The notes beneath the pieces were generated by a model. The model had not been told where the DNA came from. It did not search any database and saw nothing but the letters and a program-made list of their open reading frames with translations. A DNA stretch of 64,000 nucleotides from Botrimarina mediterranea (GTDB taxonomy: Bacteria; Planctomycetota; Planctomycetia; Pirellulales; Lacipirellulaceae), in assembly GCF_007753265.1 (NCBI RefSeq), contig NZ_CP036349.1, positions 1,397,363-1,461,362 of the forward strand, read 5' to 3'. Positions 19,231-28,113 of this stretch are shown here, piece after piece. Numbering within the stretch: position 1 is the first letter of the stretch; the number at the start of each line of letters is the position of its first letter. The position numbers were made by a program, and so were the translations under genes.

Positions 19231-21411
19231 TTGACTAACGAACCGCCTATCCCCGAACGCCCCCCCGGCGCCGCCGTTGACGCGCTGTTGGTGCGGCTGC
19301 GCAACGAGCTGCACGGCGCCATCTCCGGTCGCATCGGCTGGCTGGTGCTGGCTGCGCTCGTGCTGTTGGGGTGGCTGTTTCTGATCGCCGACCGCTGGAT
19401 GGAGCCCTCGGCGAACGTCCGCCTGGCGGTCGAGATGACGCTGCTCGCGCTAGGTCTGGGTTGGCTGGTCGCTGTCGCCGCGCCGAGGCTGACGCGTTTG
19501 ATCACCGATCGCGAAGTGGTCACGCTGCTGCATCGCAAGCACCCGCGCGAGGCCGACCTGATCGCAACGGCGCTCGACGTGCGGCGCCACGAGCGCCACC
19601 ACTCGGTGCTGTGCGAGTCGACGATCCAAGACGCCGACGCGGCCGCCCGAACGTTGGGTGACGTGGCGCTGGTGAGCCCGCCGGCTTCGTCGGCGGTGAC
19701 TTGGTTTGCGATCGCCGGCGCAGTGATCGCGCTGCTAATCGCCGTAGCGCGTCCCGATATGGCGACGAGCTTCGTGCAGCGGGTCGCGTTGTCCGAGGCG
19801 ACGTGGCCACGACGGGTCGAGCTCATCGCGGAGGGGTTCTCGCACGACAAGCCGACGGGGGAATGGACAAAGGTCGTCGCCCGCGGCGAGCCGGCGGAGT
19901 TTGAGGTGATCGCCAAAGTCGATGGCGCCGACGCTCCCCCCGAGACGCTGTGGGCCCGCGGCGGTCGGCGGGGCGGGCGGCAGACGCTCACGACACTGAC
20001 GCGCGTCGGCGCCCCGGTGCGGGACCGCACGATCCAGCAGCGATATCGGCGCCGCGTCGAGCGCGTCGATAGCGATGTGGCGCTGACGATCCGCGGCGGC
20101 GACGGACGCCTCCGGGTGCGCCTCGTCGCGGCGGACCGTCCGCAACTCACTAACCTCACGGTGCGTTTGGAACCGCCCGCGTATCTCGACGCGCCGCCCA
20201 CTTCGAGCCAAGCGACTACCCTGCGGCCGCTCCCCGAAGGGGGCGTGGCGACGATCAACGCCGGCGCGTCGAAAAGGCTCGCCTCCGTTCAAGCGACCTG
20301 CCGCGGCGCTGACAACCAAACGCCGCAGGAGCTGACGGCTCAACTAGACGACGACGGCGAACGGGTCTCGATCGCGACGCCGCCGCTCGGCCAGTCGCTC
20401 GCGGTGTCGATCGTCGCGACGGCCGCGGACGGGCTGGTGTCGGAGCCGATTGAGTTGCCGATCGAGGTCGCCAAGGACTCGTCGCCCTCGGTGATCCTCA
20501 CGCTCGACGGCGTCGGCCGCGCCGTCACGCGCGACGCCCGGCTCCCGGTGCGGGTGCGGCTGGAAGACGACCACGGCGTCGCGGACGTGCGGCTCGAGCT
20601 GCGGCGCGATGAGGCGACGACCGCCGTGCCGGTCGAGCCGCCAACCGTGTTGCCGAGAACGGTCCGCGGCGAGGCCGACCTGCTGTCGCTCCGCTCGGCC
20701 GACCCGGCTCAGCGACTGGTCCTCCAGCCGGGCGACCGTGTCGGGCTCGTCGCGACGGCTACCGATCGCTACGACCTGGCGGAGCGGCCGCGGTCGGAGA
20801 GCCGTTCGATCGAGATCGAGGTCGTCACTCCGGCCGAGTTGCTCGCCCGGCTCAGCGACGCGCAGCGCGACCTGCGGGCGTCGCTCGAAGCGCTGCGGAC
20901 CGACGTCGAACGGCTCGAGTACGAGGTCGATCTGGAAAGCCGGCGACGGGCTGAACCCGAGGAAGCCGTCGCCGAAGAGGCTAGCGACCTGCGCCGCTGG
21001 TCGGCGGAGCGGCTGCTGGACGTCCGCAAGGTGTCGGACGGGATCGCCGACGCCGCGACGCGCGCCGATGGCCTCCGTCGGCAAGTGGTGAACAACCGCC
21101 TGGAGCAGCCCGACCTGATCGATCGGCTCCAACGCCGCGTCGTGCAGCCGCTGCGGGCGATCGAGGATCGGCACCTGAGGGCCGCCGCCGACGCGATCCG
21201 TTCCTCGCCCGACGCCGACTCGCTCGCCGCGGCCCTTGCCGGTGTTCAGACGGCGAAGGGAGAACTCGAGCGGGTGCTGTCGAGCCTCGACACGCAGCAG
21301 ACGTACAATGAGGTAGTGTCGATGCTCCGCGGCCTGATCCGCGAGCAACAACGCGTCAACGAGAAGACGGCCCGTCAAGAGAGCGACAGCGCGCGGTCGC
21401 TGTTTGATTGA
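19231..21411 (+). CDS. two-TM protein with large extracytoplasmic beta region and coiled coil
   Basis: 726 residues from a TTG start 18 bp after the preceding gene. Two close hydrophobic segments (GWLVLAALVLLGWLFLIADRW and MTLLALGLGWLVAVAA) are followed by a third near residue 155 (WFAIAGAVIALLIAVA). Then come several beta-sandwich-like repeats rich in RVRLEDDHGVADVRLEL-type strands, and a C-terminal coiled coil (about 530-700). The layout resembles DUF4175-type proteins. It carries no catalytic motif that I recognise. Position and spacing place it in the MoxR operon. Confidence 0.82.
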   Translation: MTNEPPIPERPPGAAVDALLVRLRNELHGAISGRIGWLVLAALVLLGWLFLIADRWMEPSANVRLAVEMTLLALGLGWLVAVAAPRLTRLITDREVVTLLHRKHPREADLIATALDVRRHERHHSVLCESTIQDADAAARTLGDVALVSPPASSAVTWFAIAGAVIALLIAVARPDMATSFVQRVALSEATWPRRVELIAEGFSHDKPTGEWTKVVARGEPAEFEVIAKVDGADAPPETLWARGGRRGGRQTLTTLTRVGAPVRDRTIQQRYRRRVERVDSDVALTIRGGDGRLRVRLVAADRPQLTNLTVRLEPPAYLDAPPTSSQATTLRPLPEGGVATINAGASKRLASVQATCRGADNQTPQELTAQLDDDGERVSIATPPLGQSLAVSIVATAADGLVSEPIELPIEVAKDSSPSVILTLDGVGRAVTRDARLPVRVRLEDDHGVADVRLELRRDEATTAVPVEPPTVLPRTVRGEADLLSLRSADPAQRLVLQPGDRVGLVATATDRYDLAERPRSESRSIEIEVVTPAELLARLSDAQRDLRASLEALRTDVERLEYEVDLESRRRAEPEEAVAEEASDLRRWSAERLLDVRKVSDGIADAATRADGLRRQVVNNRLEQPDLIDRLQRRVVQPLRAIEDRHLRAAADAIRSSPDADSLAAALAGVQTAKGELERVLSSLDTQQTYNEVVSMLRGLIREQQRVNEKTARQESDSARSLFD

Positions 21412-21565
21412 GAAACATGACCCACGAAGGCACGAAGGACACAACAGAAGAAATGCGGAGCCCGCGTATCGCACAAATCGACACGAGTTCCATCGATCCA
21501 TTCGTGTCGATTCGTGCGATACGTGGGCCTTTTCTTCGTGCCCTCGGCGCCTTCGTAGTTCTCTT
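21411..21565. repeat. palindromic repeat, family E, overlapping a coding start
   Basis: A nested inverted repeat. The inner arms (about 21463-21489 and 21500-21526) pair over some 26 bp around a 10-nt loop. The outer arms are of the acgaaggcacgaagg / ccttcgtgcc type. The next gene reads through the right arm in frame. Confidence 0.78.
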
Positions 21566-23033
21566 CGTCTCTTTAGCAATTAGCGGCGCGGCGGAGGTGG
21601 CGACGGATCAACGGCAGGTGGGGATTGCTTACGACCGGCTCGAGACCCTTGCGCTGCGGATCGCCGACGCGGTCGAGGAGACCGACGCCGCGCGGGCCGA
21701 CCAGATCCGCACCGCGATTGGCGAGGCGCGGTCGCTAGGGATCGGCGAGCGGTTCGACAAGGTGGTCGTGCTGCTAGAGCAGGAGCGCTACGCCTCGGCG
21801 AGACGTGATCAGACCGAACTGGCGACGCAACTCGAAGAGCTGCTCCGGCTGGTGATGGCCGACCCGAACGCGGCGCGACTCGAAGAGGAACGGAAGCGGC
21901 TAGAGATGCTGCGGCGCGAGATCAGGGCGTCGCTCCGTGAGCAGCGCGCGATCCGCAGCCGAACCGAGCGCGGTGAGATCGCGGAGCTCGAAGAGCGCCA
22001 GGAGGAACTCGCCGACCGTATCGAGCGATTGCGGGAGCCGGCCGAAGAGACCGACCGCCTCAGCGGCCGCGGCAAGGAATCAGTGGGGAAGAGCGGCGAC
22101 TCCGATGGCAAGCCGAAGGAGGGCCAACCCGGAGAAGGCCAACCCGGAGAAGGTGAGCCCGGAGAAGCTGAGCCCGAGAACGGCAAGGGCGAGGCGGGCG
22201 AGGAGAGCCCTTCGATCGCCGGCCGGATCGAGTCGGCCGGGGAGGCGATGCGCGGCGCGCAGCAGAAGCTCGGCAAGCAGGACCAATCGGCTACCGAGGA
22301 GCAGCTTGAGGCCCAGCGCGAGCTCGAAGCGGCCCAGCGTGAGGCCGAGGAGCGGCTCAAGCAACTCCGCGAAGAAGAGCAGCAGCGGAAGCTAGCGTCG
22401 CTCGCCGAGCGGTTCCGCCGCATGCACGAGGCCCAGACGGGGCTGGTTGGAGACACCGAGAGCCGCCTCCAGGCGATTGGCGACGATCCCGCCGAAGCGA
22501 CCTCCCGGGCCGGGCAGCTGGCAGCGGCGAAGCTGGCCGGCCGGCAGGGGGAAGTCGGCGCCCTGGCGGACCAGGCCTTGCGGGTGGTGCGGGCGGACGG
22601 CACGTCGCGGGTCTTCGACGACGCCCTCACCCAAGCCCTCGACGACATCCGCTCGGCGGAGGAGCGGCTGCGGGAGGCTCAGGTCGATAGCACGACGCTA
22701 GCGATCGAGCAGATGGTCGTCGACGCCCTAGCGGAGATGATCGCCGCGGTGGACGAATCGCTCGACGACCTGGAGAAGAAACAGCAGCAGCCCCCTCAGG
22801 GCGCCCCCCAGAGCCCCCAGGGGGGCGACCAGGGCCTCGTCTCGAAGCTAGCCGAGCTGCGGATGATCCGATCGCTCCAGGCCCGCCTGATGCGGCAGAC
22901 GGAGGTCTGGCGGGCCGCTAGGGAGTCGGGAGAGGCCCCGGCGGACGAAGTGTCGGAGCGGCTGGCCGGGCTGGCGGACGATCAGCGGAAGCTGGCCGCC
23001 GCCGCCGAAGCCGTCGCCGGCGGGGCGCCGTGA
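21504..23033 (+). CDS. exported coiled-coil protein with Gly/Glu/Pro repeat
   Basis: 509 residues if translation starts at the GTG at 21504, which gives an immediate signal peptide (VSIRAIRGPFLRALGAFVVL then FVSLAISGAA). The frame is open to 21408, where it would overlap the preceding stop by 4 bp, but those 32 codons are repeat arm. The mature protein is mostly heptad-rich, highly charged coiled coil. A low-complexity stretch near residue 205 has repeats of EGQPGE and EGEPGE, and a Gln/Pro linker follows near 430. No enzyme motif is seen. It is part of the MoxR operon and overlaps the next gene by 4 bp (GTGA). Confidence 0.78.
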   Translation: MSIRAIRGPFLRALGAFVVLFVSLAISGAAEVATDQRQVGIAYDRLETLALRIADAVEETDAARADQIRTAIGEARSLGIGERFDKVVVLLEQERYASARRDQTELATQLEELLRLVMADPNAARLEEERKRLEMLRREIRASLREQRAIRSRTERGEIAELEERQEELADRIERLREPAEETDRLSGRGKESVGKSGDSDGKPKEGQPGEGQPGEGEPGEAEPENGKGEAGEESPSIAGRIESAGEAMRGAQQKLGKQDQSATEEQLEAQRELEAAQREAEERLKQLREEEQQRKLASLAERFRRMHEAQTGLVGDTESRLQAIGDDPAEATSRAGQLAAAKLAGRQGEVGALADQALRVVRADGTSRVFDDALTQALDDIRSAEERLREAQVDSTTLAIEQMVVDALAEMIAAVDESLDDLEKKQQQPPQGAPQSPQGGDQGLVSKLAELRMIRSLQARLMRQTEVWRAARESGEAPADEVSERLAGLADDQRKLAAAAEAVAGGAP

Positions 23034-24163
23034 CGTTGCGGCGTTTGCGTCATCGGGCGATAGTGGAAGGTATGGAAACGCCCGTCAAGCAGGACGCAGT
23101 CACCCACCGCCCACGCTGGGGCATCCTCGCGGGACTCCCGCTGGCCGCTGCCCTGCTCGTCCATGCCGGCGCGAACGCGGCGGACCTCGATCAGTCGGCC
23201 ACGCCGTGGCAAGAGACGCCGCCGTACGCCACGGCGGTCGAGGCGGTCAGCGGATGGCTTGAGCGTCAGCCGGGCGGGCCAGCGCTCGCACAGCAGTGGG
23301 CCGAGGCGATCGGTGAGACGCCGCAGCCGTCGCGGCTCAGCGTTGAGTTGGTGCGGATCGTCGCGATCGCCGACGGGCAACTGGCGTCGATCGTATCGGA
23401 GCCCGACGACACGCCGCCGGAGTGGCTGAAGAAGTCGCTGGGCGACGCCGCACCGTCGCTCCTCCTAGCGATCGCTGACCAACTCGCCGGCGCCGAACGT
23501 TACGACGCGTGCCTCGCTTGGACCGAGGGCCTCGATGCCGACGAGGTCTACTCGCCCGCGCTGCTCGATTACCTGAGGGCCGTCGCTGGCCGGATGACGA
23601 TCGACGACGAACAAGCGGCCGAGTCGCTTAAGCGGTTGCCGGGCGACGAACTCGATTCGCTGGGGCCGGCGCGCGACTGGGTCGTGGCGGCGCTCGGGCG
23701 CGAAATGAAAGGGAAACAAGAACCGCTGCCGACCGTCGCCCGCCGCATGAAAGACGTGCAGCGGCGTCTGGCGCTCGAAGAGCCGGGCGAGACGACCCAA
23801 GAGCGTCAACAGCAGATCCTCGACGAGCTCGATGAGTTGATCAAGAAACTCGAAGAGCAACGCAAACAGCAGCAACAGATGGCGGCCGCGTCGCAGGGCG
23901 GCAGCGGCGCCGAACCGGGCGAAGCGGCCGAGGAGAGCCTGCCCAGCGAGCTGAAGGGCCCCGGCGAGGTGGACCGCAAACGCCTCGTGGCGGGCGACGC
24001 CTGGGGCTCGTTACCGCCGGCCGAACGCGAACGACTCACTCAAGCGATCACGCGCGACTTCCCGCCGCACTATCGCGGGCTGATCGAGGACTACTTCCGC
24101 ACGCTGGCGTCCGAAGCCGACGCCACGGAAGAGGCGGACGCCCCCACCGCCGATCAGCCCTGA
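23030..24163 (+). CDS. exported helical protein of the MoxR operon
   Basis: 377 residues from the GTG that overlaps the previous stop; METPVKQ at 23072 is an equally possible start and lies nearer the signal peptide (ILAGLPLAAALLVHAGANA). The mature part is predicted helical, with a Gln/Lys/Glu coiled coil near residues 260-300 (ELIKKLEEQRKQQQQM) and a conserved-looking end (PPAERERLTQAITRDFPPHY). The ending resembles that of other planctomycete secreted coiled-coil proteins found beside vWA genes. The function is unknown. It pairs with the preceding coiled-coil protein through coupling and shared style. Confidence 0.78.
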   Translation: MTLRRLRHRAIVEGMETPVKQDAVTHRPRWGILAGLPLAAALLVHAGANAADLDQSATPWQETPPYATAVEAVSGWLERQPGGPALAQQWAEAIGETPQPSRLSVELVRIVAIADGQLASIVSEPDDTPPEWLKKSLGDAAPSLLLAIADQLAGAERYDACLAWTEGLDADEVYSPALLDYLRAVAGRMTIDDEQAAESLKRLPGDELDSLGPARDWVVAALGREMKGKQEPLPTVARRMKDVQRRLALEEPGETTQERQQQILDELDELIKKLEEQRKQQQQMAAASQGGSGAEPGEAAEESLPSELKGPGEVDRKRLVAGDAWGSLPPAERERLTQAITRDFPPHYRGLIEDYFRTLASEADATEEADAPTADQP

Positions 24164-24194
24164 CCCGCCTTCCCTCTCGCCCCGTCTCCGCTCC

Positions 24195-25439
24195 ATGCCG
24201 ACGCCGACCCGCCGCCGCGCCGCGCTCGTTTGGCTCTCGGTCTGCGCGATCGCTGCGGTGATGGGACCGGCGTCGGCGGCCCCGCTGGTGACGATCGAAA
24301 CAACCGGCGACGAGGTGGTGGGCCGGCTCGAGTCGCTCGACTCGCGCGGCGTCCGCCTAGCGGAGAACGGCGGCTCGCAGCTCGCCAGCCGCGACGTGCT
24401 CAAGGTTGTCTTCGAGGAGTCGCCGCAATCGCCCTCGAGTGAAGCCGCCGTTGGCAAAGTGGAACTCGTTGACGGTTCGGGGTTCGCTTACATCGGCGTT
24501 GAGTTCGATGGCGAGACCGTACGGTTTTCCTTGAGGGGCGAAGCGCGAATCGATGCGCCGGTGGCGAGCATCGCATCGTGGCGTCTCGGCGGCAGCGACG
24601 CGCTAGAACTTGCCAACGGCGGCGGCGCGAGCGACGTGCTTGTCGTCAAGCGTCGCGACGGGGGCTACGCCCCGGTAGAGGGCGTGGTTATCGAGTTGAG
24701 TCGCGAAGGGGTCCGCTTCGCGCTGGAGGCCGACGACGGCGCCGAACCGGTCCACGCCGCTTGGTCGCGGATCGGCGCCATCCGCTTCTATCGCGCCAAC
24801 GATAGGCAAGAGCGTGAGCGGCCGGTGGTTGTGACGCTGACCGATGGCGGGCTGATCGCCGCCGAAGAGGTCGCCTATCGCGACGGGATGCTACGTCTGC
24901 CGCATGGATCGGCGCCCATTGAGGCGGTCGCCTCGATCGACCTGTCGGGCGGACGCGTCGTCTCGGTCGATGAATTGAAGGTGCTCGGCGACGAATACGT
25001 CGCGTACTTCCAAGAAGAAGCCGCGCCGACAAAAGGCTACACGTTCAATCGATCGCTGCTCGGCGGCCCGCTGGCGCTGCGTTACCCCGATCGCCGGGCG
25101 CCGGGCGCTTGGCCGGAGCTATCGGTAGAGCGGCAGTTCGGCCGCGGCGTCGCCCTGCGGAGTCGCGGTGAGCTACGCTTGGAACTGCCGAGTAGCGCGC
25201 AGCGGTTGCGGGGCGTTGTCGGGCTCGACCCTGACGCGGCGCTCGCGGGGTCGGCCGAGGTGCGGATCGTCGCCGATGGCAAGACGCTGTGGTCCGGCGC
25301 CGTCGATGGTGGGTCGGCGCCGGCGGTCATCGACCAGCCGCTCGTCACGGCGAAGACGCTGACCCTCCAAGTCGATTATGGCGACAACCTCGATGCGGGC
25401 GACTTCGTCAACTTCTGTGACCTGAGGGTGATCCGATGA
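24195..25439 (+). CDS. exported protein with C-terminal NPCBM-like domain
   Basis: 414 residues with a signal peptide (ALVWLSVCAIAAVMGPASAA). The first half contains repeated short beta units of the type GRLESLDSRGVRLA (about residues 35-240). The C-terminal 140 residues look like an NPCBM/NEW2 carbohydrate-binding-type module: RSRGELRLELPSSAQRLRG, then VGLDPDAALAGSAEVRIVAD, then LTLQVDYGDNLDAGDFVNF and CDLRVIR. NPCBM modules in planctomycetes often sit in exported proteins of unknown ligand. Its stop overlaps the start of the HtrA gene by 4 bp (ATGA), linking it to the three protease-like genes. Confidence 0.83.
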   Translation: MPTPTRRRAALVWLSVCAIAAVMGPASAAPLVTIETTGDEVVGRLESLDSRGVRLAENGGSQLASRDVLKVVFEESPQSPSSEAAVGKVELVDGSGFAYIGVEFDGETVRFSLRGEARIDAPVASIASWRLGGSDALELANGGGASDVLVVKRRDGGYAPVEGVVIELSREGVRFALEADDGAEPVHAAWSRIGAIRFYRANDRQERERPVVVTLTDGGLIAAEEVAYRDGMLRLPHGSAPIEAVASIDLSGGRVVSVDELKVLGDEYVAYFQEEAAPTKGYTFNRSLLGGPLALRYPDRRAPGAWPELSVERQFGRGVALRSRGELRLELPSSAQRLRGVVGLDPDAALAGSAEVRIVADGKTLWSGAVDGGSAPAVIDQPLVTAKTLTLQVDYGDNLDAGDFVNFCDLRVIR

Positions 25440-27091
25440 GCCACGGCCTCGCCATCGCCCTGTTGCTGTCGCTCGCCGGCGCCGCTTTGGCGCAGGCTCC
25501 GCTCGTGCTAGCGCCCGAGGTCATCGCCGCCGAAGAAGCCCGCATCGCCGTGATCGAGAAGCTCAGCCGCTCGACCGTGGCGATCTTCGAATCAACCGGC
25601 ACGAACGGCGGCTCCGGGGTCGTGATCTCGGGCGACGGCCTCGTGGTCACGAACTTCCACGTCACCGCCCCCTGCGGCGCGCAGATGCTCGTCGGCATGA
25701 GCGACGGCTCACTACACGAAGCGGTGCTGCTCGGGCTCGATCCAACCGGCGACATCGCACTGGTGCAGCTGCTTGGCGACGGTCCGTTCCCCGCGGCGGA
25801 GATCGGCGACAGCGACCTCGTGCGGGTAGCGGACACGGCGATCGTGGCTGGCAACCCGTTCCTCGTCGCCGAGGACTTTACGCCGACGATCACCGTGGGC
25901 GTGATCTCGGGCGTTCATCGCTACCAGTTCCCCGCCGGTTCGATCCTCGAGTACGCCGACTGCCTACAGACCGACGCCGCGATCAACCCGGGTAACTCGG
26001 GCGGCCCGCTGTTCGACGGCGCGGGGCGGCTCATCGGCATCAATGGTCGTGGCTCGTTCGAGAAACGCGGCCGCGTCAATGTGGGCGTTGGTTACGCGGT
26101 CTCGATCAACCAAGTGATGCGGTTCGTGTCGCACCTGAAGACGGGCCGCATCGTCGATCACGCCACGCTCGGCGCCACGGTCGTCACGCGGAGCGGGCCG
26201 CAGGCGATCGTGCGGGCGATCGAACGTTCCAGCGACGCCTACCGCCGGGGCTTGCGTCCGGGCGACGAGCTCGTCTCGCTCGATGGCCGCGACACGCCGA
26301 CCGCCAACGCGTTCTTGAACGCGATCGGCGTGTTGCCGGCGGGTTGGCGTGCGGAGTTGGTTTACCGGCGAGACGGTCGCCTCGATCGCCGCTCGGTGCG
26401 TCTCGGGGCGCTGCATTCGCCGGGTGAACTCGAGCAAGTCGTTGAGGGCGACCAACCCGAATCGCCCGCGGCGCCGGTCGACCTACCGAAAGGTTTGTAC
26501 GAAGCGAAGCCTGGTTACTCGAACTTCGCCGCGACGCAGCGGGAGACGGATCGCTTGCTCGCGCTGTGCGACAGCGGGGACGCGGCACCCGTTCGTCGCA
26601 GGGCCTACGAGAGTGACAAAGACGAAGTCGTCACACTCGAAGTTTCGACGAGTGGCGCCGCCTGGCTATCGAAGTCGGGCGAGTACCGCTGCGACGCGAC
26701 CCGTGAGCTCGCTTCACAAGCGGCGCCGCCCGAAGCGCCGGCGATGCTCGGCGCGCTGTGGGTTTGGAGTCGACTTGTGGCGGGCGAAGCCGGCGTGCTC
26801 GACGAAGTTGAAGCCTTCGGTCGATTGCCCTGGCGGGCCGGCGAGGGGGCTCACGACGTCCTCGTAGCGAACCACCGCGGCCTGCGGGTCGAGGTCTACT
26901 TCGACGCGACCAGCGGCGCGGCCTTGGGGATCGAAGCCTCGCGCGACGCCGCCGAAGACGCCGTCCGCATCGAGTTCGGCGCGGGCGATAGCGACGCGAT
27001 TGCATTGCCTAGGGAGCTGAGCATCCGTTATGGCGATCGGACGATCGCCGAGCTTGTCGGCTCTGCGACCAGCGACGAGGAACGCCAATGA
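25436..27091 (+). CDS. HtrA/DegP-type serine protease with PDZ domain
   Basis: 551 residues; signal peptide GLAIALLLSLAGAALAQ. The S1C trypsin-like domain has a complete triad: His75 in VVTNFHVT, Asp106 in DPTGDIALVQL and Ser188 in NPGNSGGPL. A PDZ domain follows (ATVVTRSGPQAIVRAIERS, then AYRRGLRPGDELVSLDG), and after it an additional domain of about 200 residues not found in DegP. It should act as a periplasmic quality-control or processing protease. It is coupled by ATGA to the genes on both sides, and the two genes that follow encode inactive relatives. Confidence 0.92.
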   Translation: MSHGLAIALLLSLAGAALAQAPLVLAPEVIAAEEARIAVIEKLSRSTVAIFESTGTNGGSGVVISGDGLVVTNFHVTAPCGAQMLVGMSDGSLHEAVLLGLDPTGDIALVQLLGDGPFPAAEIGDSDLVRVADTAIVAGNPFLVAEDFTPTITVGVISGVHRYQFPAGSILEYADCLQTDAAINPGNSGGPLFDGAGRLIGINGRGSFEKRGRVNVGVGYAVSINQVMRFVSHLKTGRIVDHATLGATVVTRSGPQAIVRAIERSSDAYRRGLRPGDELVSLDGRDTPTANAFLNAIGVLPAGWRAELVYRRDGRLDRRSVRLGALHSPGELEQVVEGDQPESPAAPVDLPKGLYEAKPGYSNFAATQRETDRLLALCDSGDAAPVRRRAYESDKDEVVTLEVSTSGAAWLSKSGEYRCDATRELASQAAPPEAPAMLGALWVWSRLVAGEAGVLDEVEAFGRLPWRAGEGAHDVLVANHRGLRVEVYFDATSGAALGIEASRDAAEDAVRIEFGAGDSDAIALPRELSIRYGDRTIAELVGSATSDEERQ

Positions 27092-28113
27092 ACGGAATGC
27101 AGATCGCTATCGTTCTCTTGTCAATCGCTTCGCCGCTTGTCGCCGCCGAGCGTCAAGTCGATCCTGTCGCGGCGGCGCAGCTCGCGGTCGCGAAGCTGTA
27201 CGGCGCCGGCCAGATCGCTGGCCTGGAAGGGTATCAGTCGGGATTCTACGTCGAAGGCGAGCCCGCGCTGGTGGTGACGGTCGATAGCGCGGCGCTGGAT
27301 GGCGTCACGGTGTCGATCGTGGACGCCTATGGTGAACGCTACGAGGGGCGTCTCGTCGGCCGCGACGCGGCGAGCGGGCTGGTGCTAGTCGAGTGTCCGG
27401 CCGGCGTTGAACCGCCATCGACCTTTTCGCTTACGAGCAACGCCGAACTGAGTCTCTCACAGCGGCTATGGGCCCTGTCGAACTGCTTCAACATCGCGGC
27501 GGGCGACGAGCCGGTGACGTTGCAACGAGCGCGGCTGGCGGCGATCGCTTCGATGCCGACCTCGGTTGACGAGGGACGCCCCACCGTTGGGGCGCCCGCA
27601 GCGGGCTCGCCGGTGCTGGTGCTGTCGGCGGTGACGAGCAACCCCGGCGCGGGCGGCGGCGTGGTGATCGACGAGGCGGGGCGACTCGTCGGCGTGCTCG
27701 GCGCCGAGTGCCGTTCGCCGGTGACCGGCGCGTGGCTCAACTACGCCCTACCGGCGGACGCGGTCGACGCGGCCATCGCTCGCATCCGCGATCGAACCAA
27801 TGCGGCAACGGCTGACCGGATGGCGGCGCCACATCCGAATCGTGCGCTGCGGCGTGCCGGTCTGGGGCTGATCGCTGCAATTACCAAGAGGTCGCCCGCC
27901 TACATCGAGAGGGTGGTCGAGGGCAGCCCCGCCGCTCGTGCCGGGTTGGAGCCCGACGACCTCATTGTCGCCATCAATGGCGCCACGGTGGGGACCGTCG
28001 AGGCCGCCGCATCGGCCATCGAACGCGGGCTGACGCGCGACGCCGCGGTGGAGATCACGGTGCTTCGCGAAGAGCGGTTGGTGACACTGAACCTGCGAGG
28101 CGACGCCCCATGA
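27088..28113 (+). CDS. HtrA-like pseudoprotease with PDZ domain (first)
   Basis: 341 residues with a signal peptide (MQIAIVLLSIASPLVAA). The order trypsin-like domain then PDZ is kept (GLIAAITKRSPAYIERVVEG, SPAARAGLEPDDLIVAING). The catalytic positions are gone: the strand that should carry His reads ALVVTVDSAA, the Asp position reads DAASGLVLVE (Gly97), and the oxyanion/Ser loop reads NPGAGGGVV (Gly189 in place of Ser). It is therefore probably a binding or regulatory paralogue of the preceding protease. It is coupled by ATGA at both ends. The loss of all three residues is seen directly; the regulatory role is inference. Confidence 0.87.
   Translation: MNGMQIAIVLLSIASPLVAAERQVDPVAAAQLAVAKLYGAGQIAGLEGYQSGFYVEGEPALVVTVDSAALDGVTVSIVDAYGERYEGRLVGRDAASGLVLVECPAGVEPPSTFSLTSNAELSLSQRLWALSNCFNIAAGDEPVTLQRARLAAIASMPTSVDEGRPTVGAPAAGSPVLVLSAVTSNPGAGGGVVIDEAGRLVGVLGAECRSPVTGAWLNYALPADAVDAAIARIRDRTNAATADRMAAPHPNRALRRAGLGLIAAITKRSPAYIERVVEGSPAARAGLEPDDLIVAINGATVGTVEAAASAIERGLTRDAAVEITVLREERLVTLNLRGDAP

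Noticed and set aside
20344-21579. 411-codon minus-strand frame
   Set aside because: It is antisense to the membrane/coiled-coil gene; Arg/His/Leu-biased composition typical of shadow frames.
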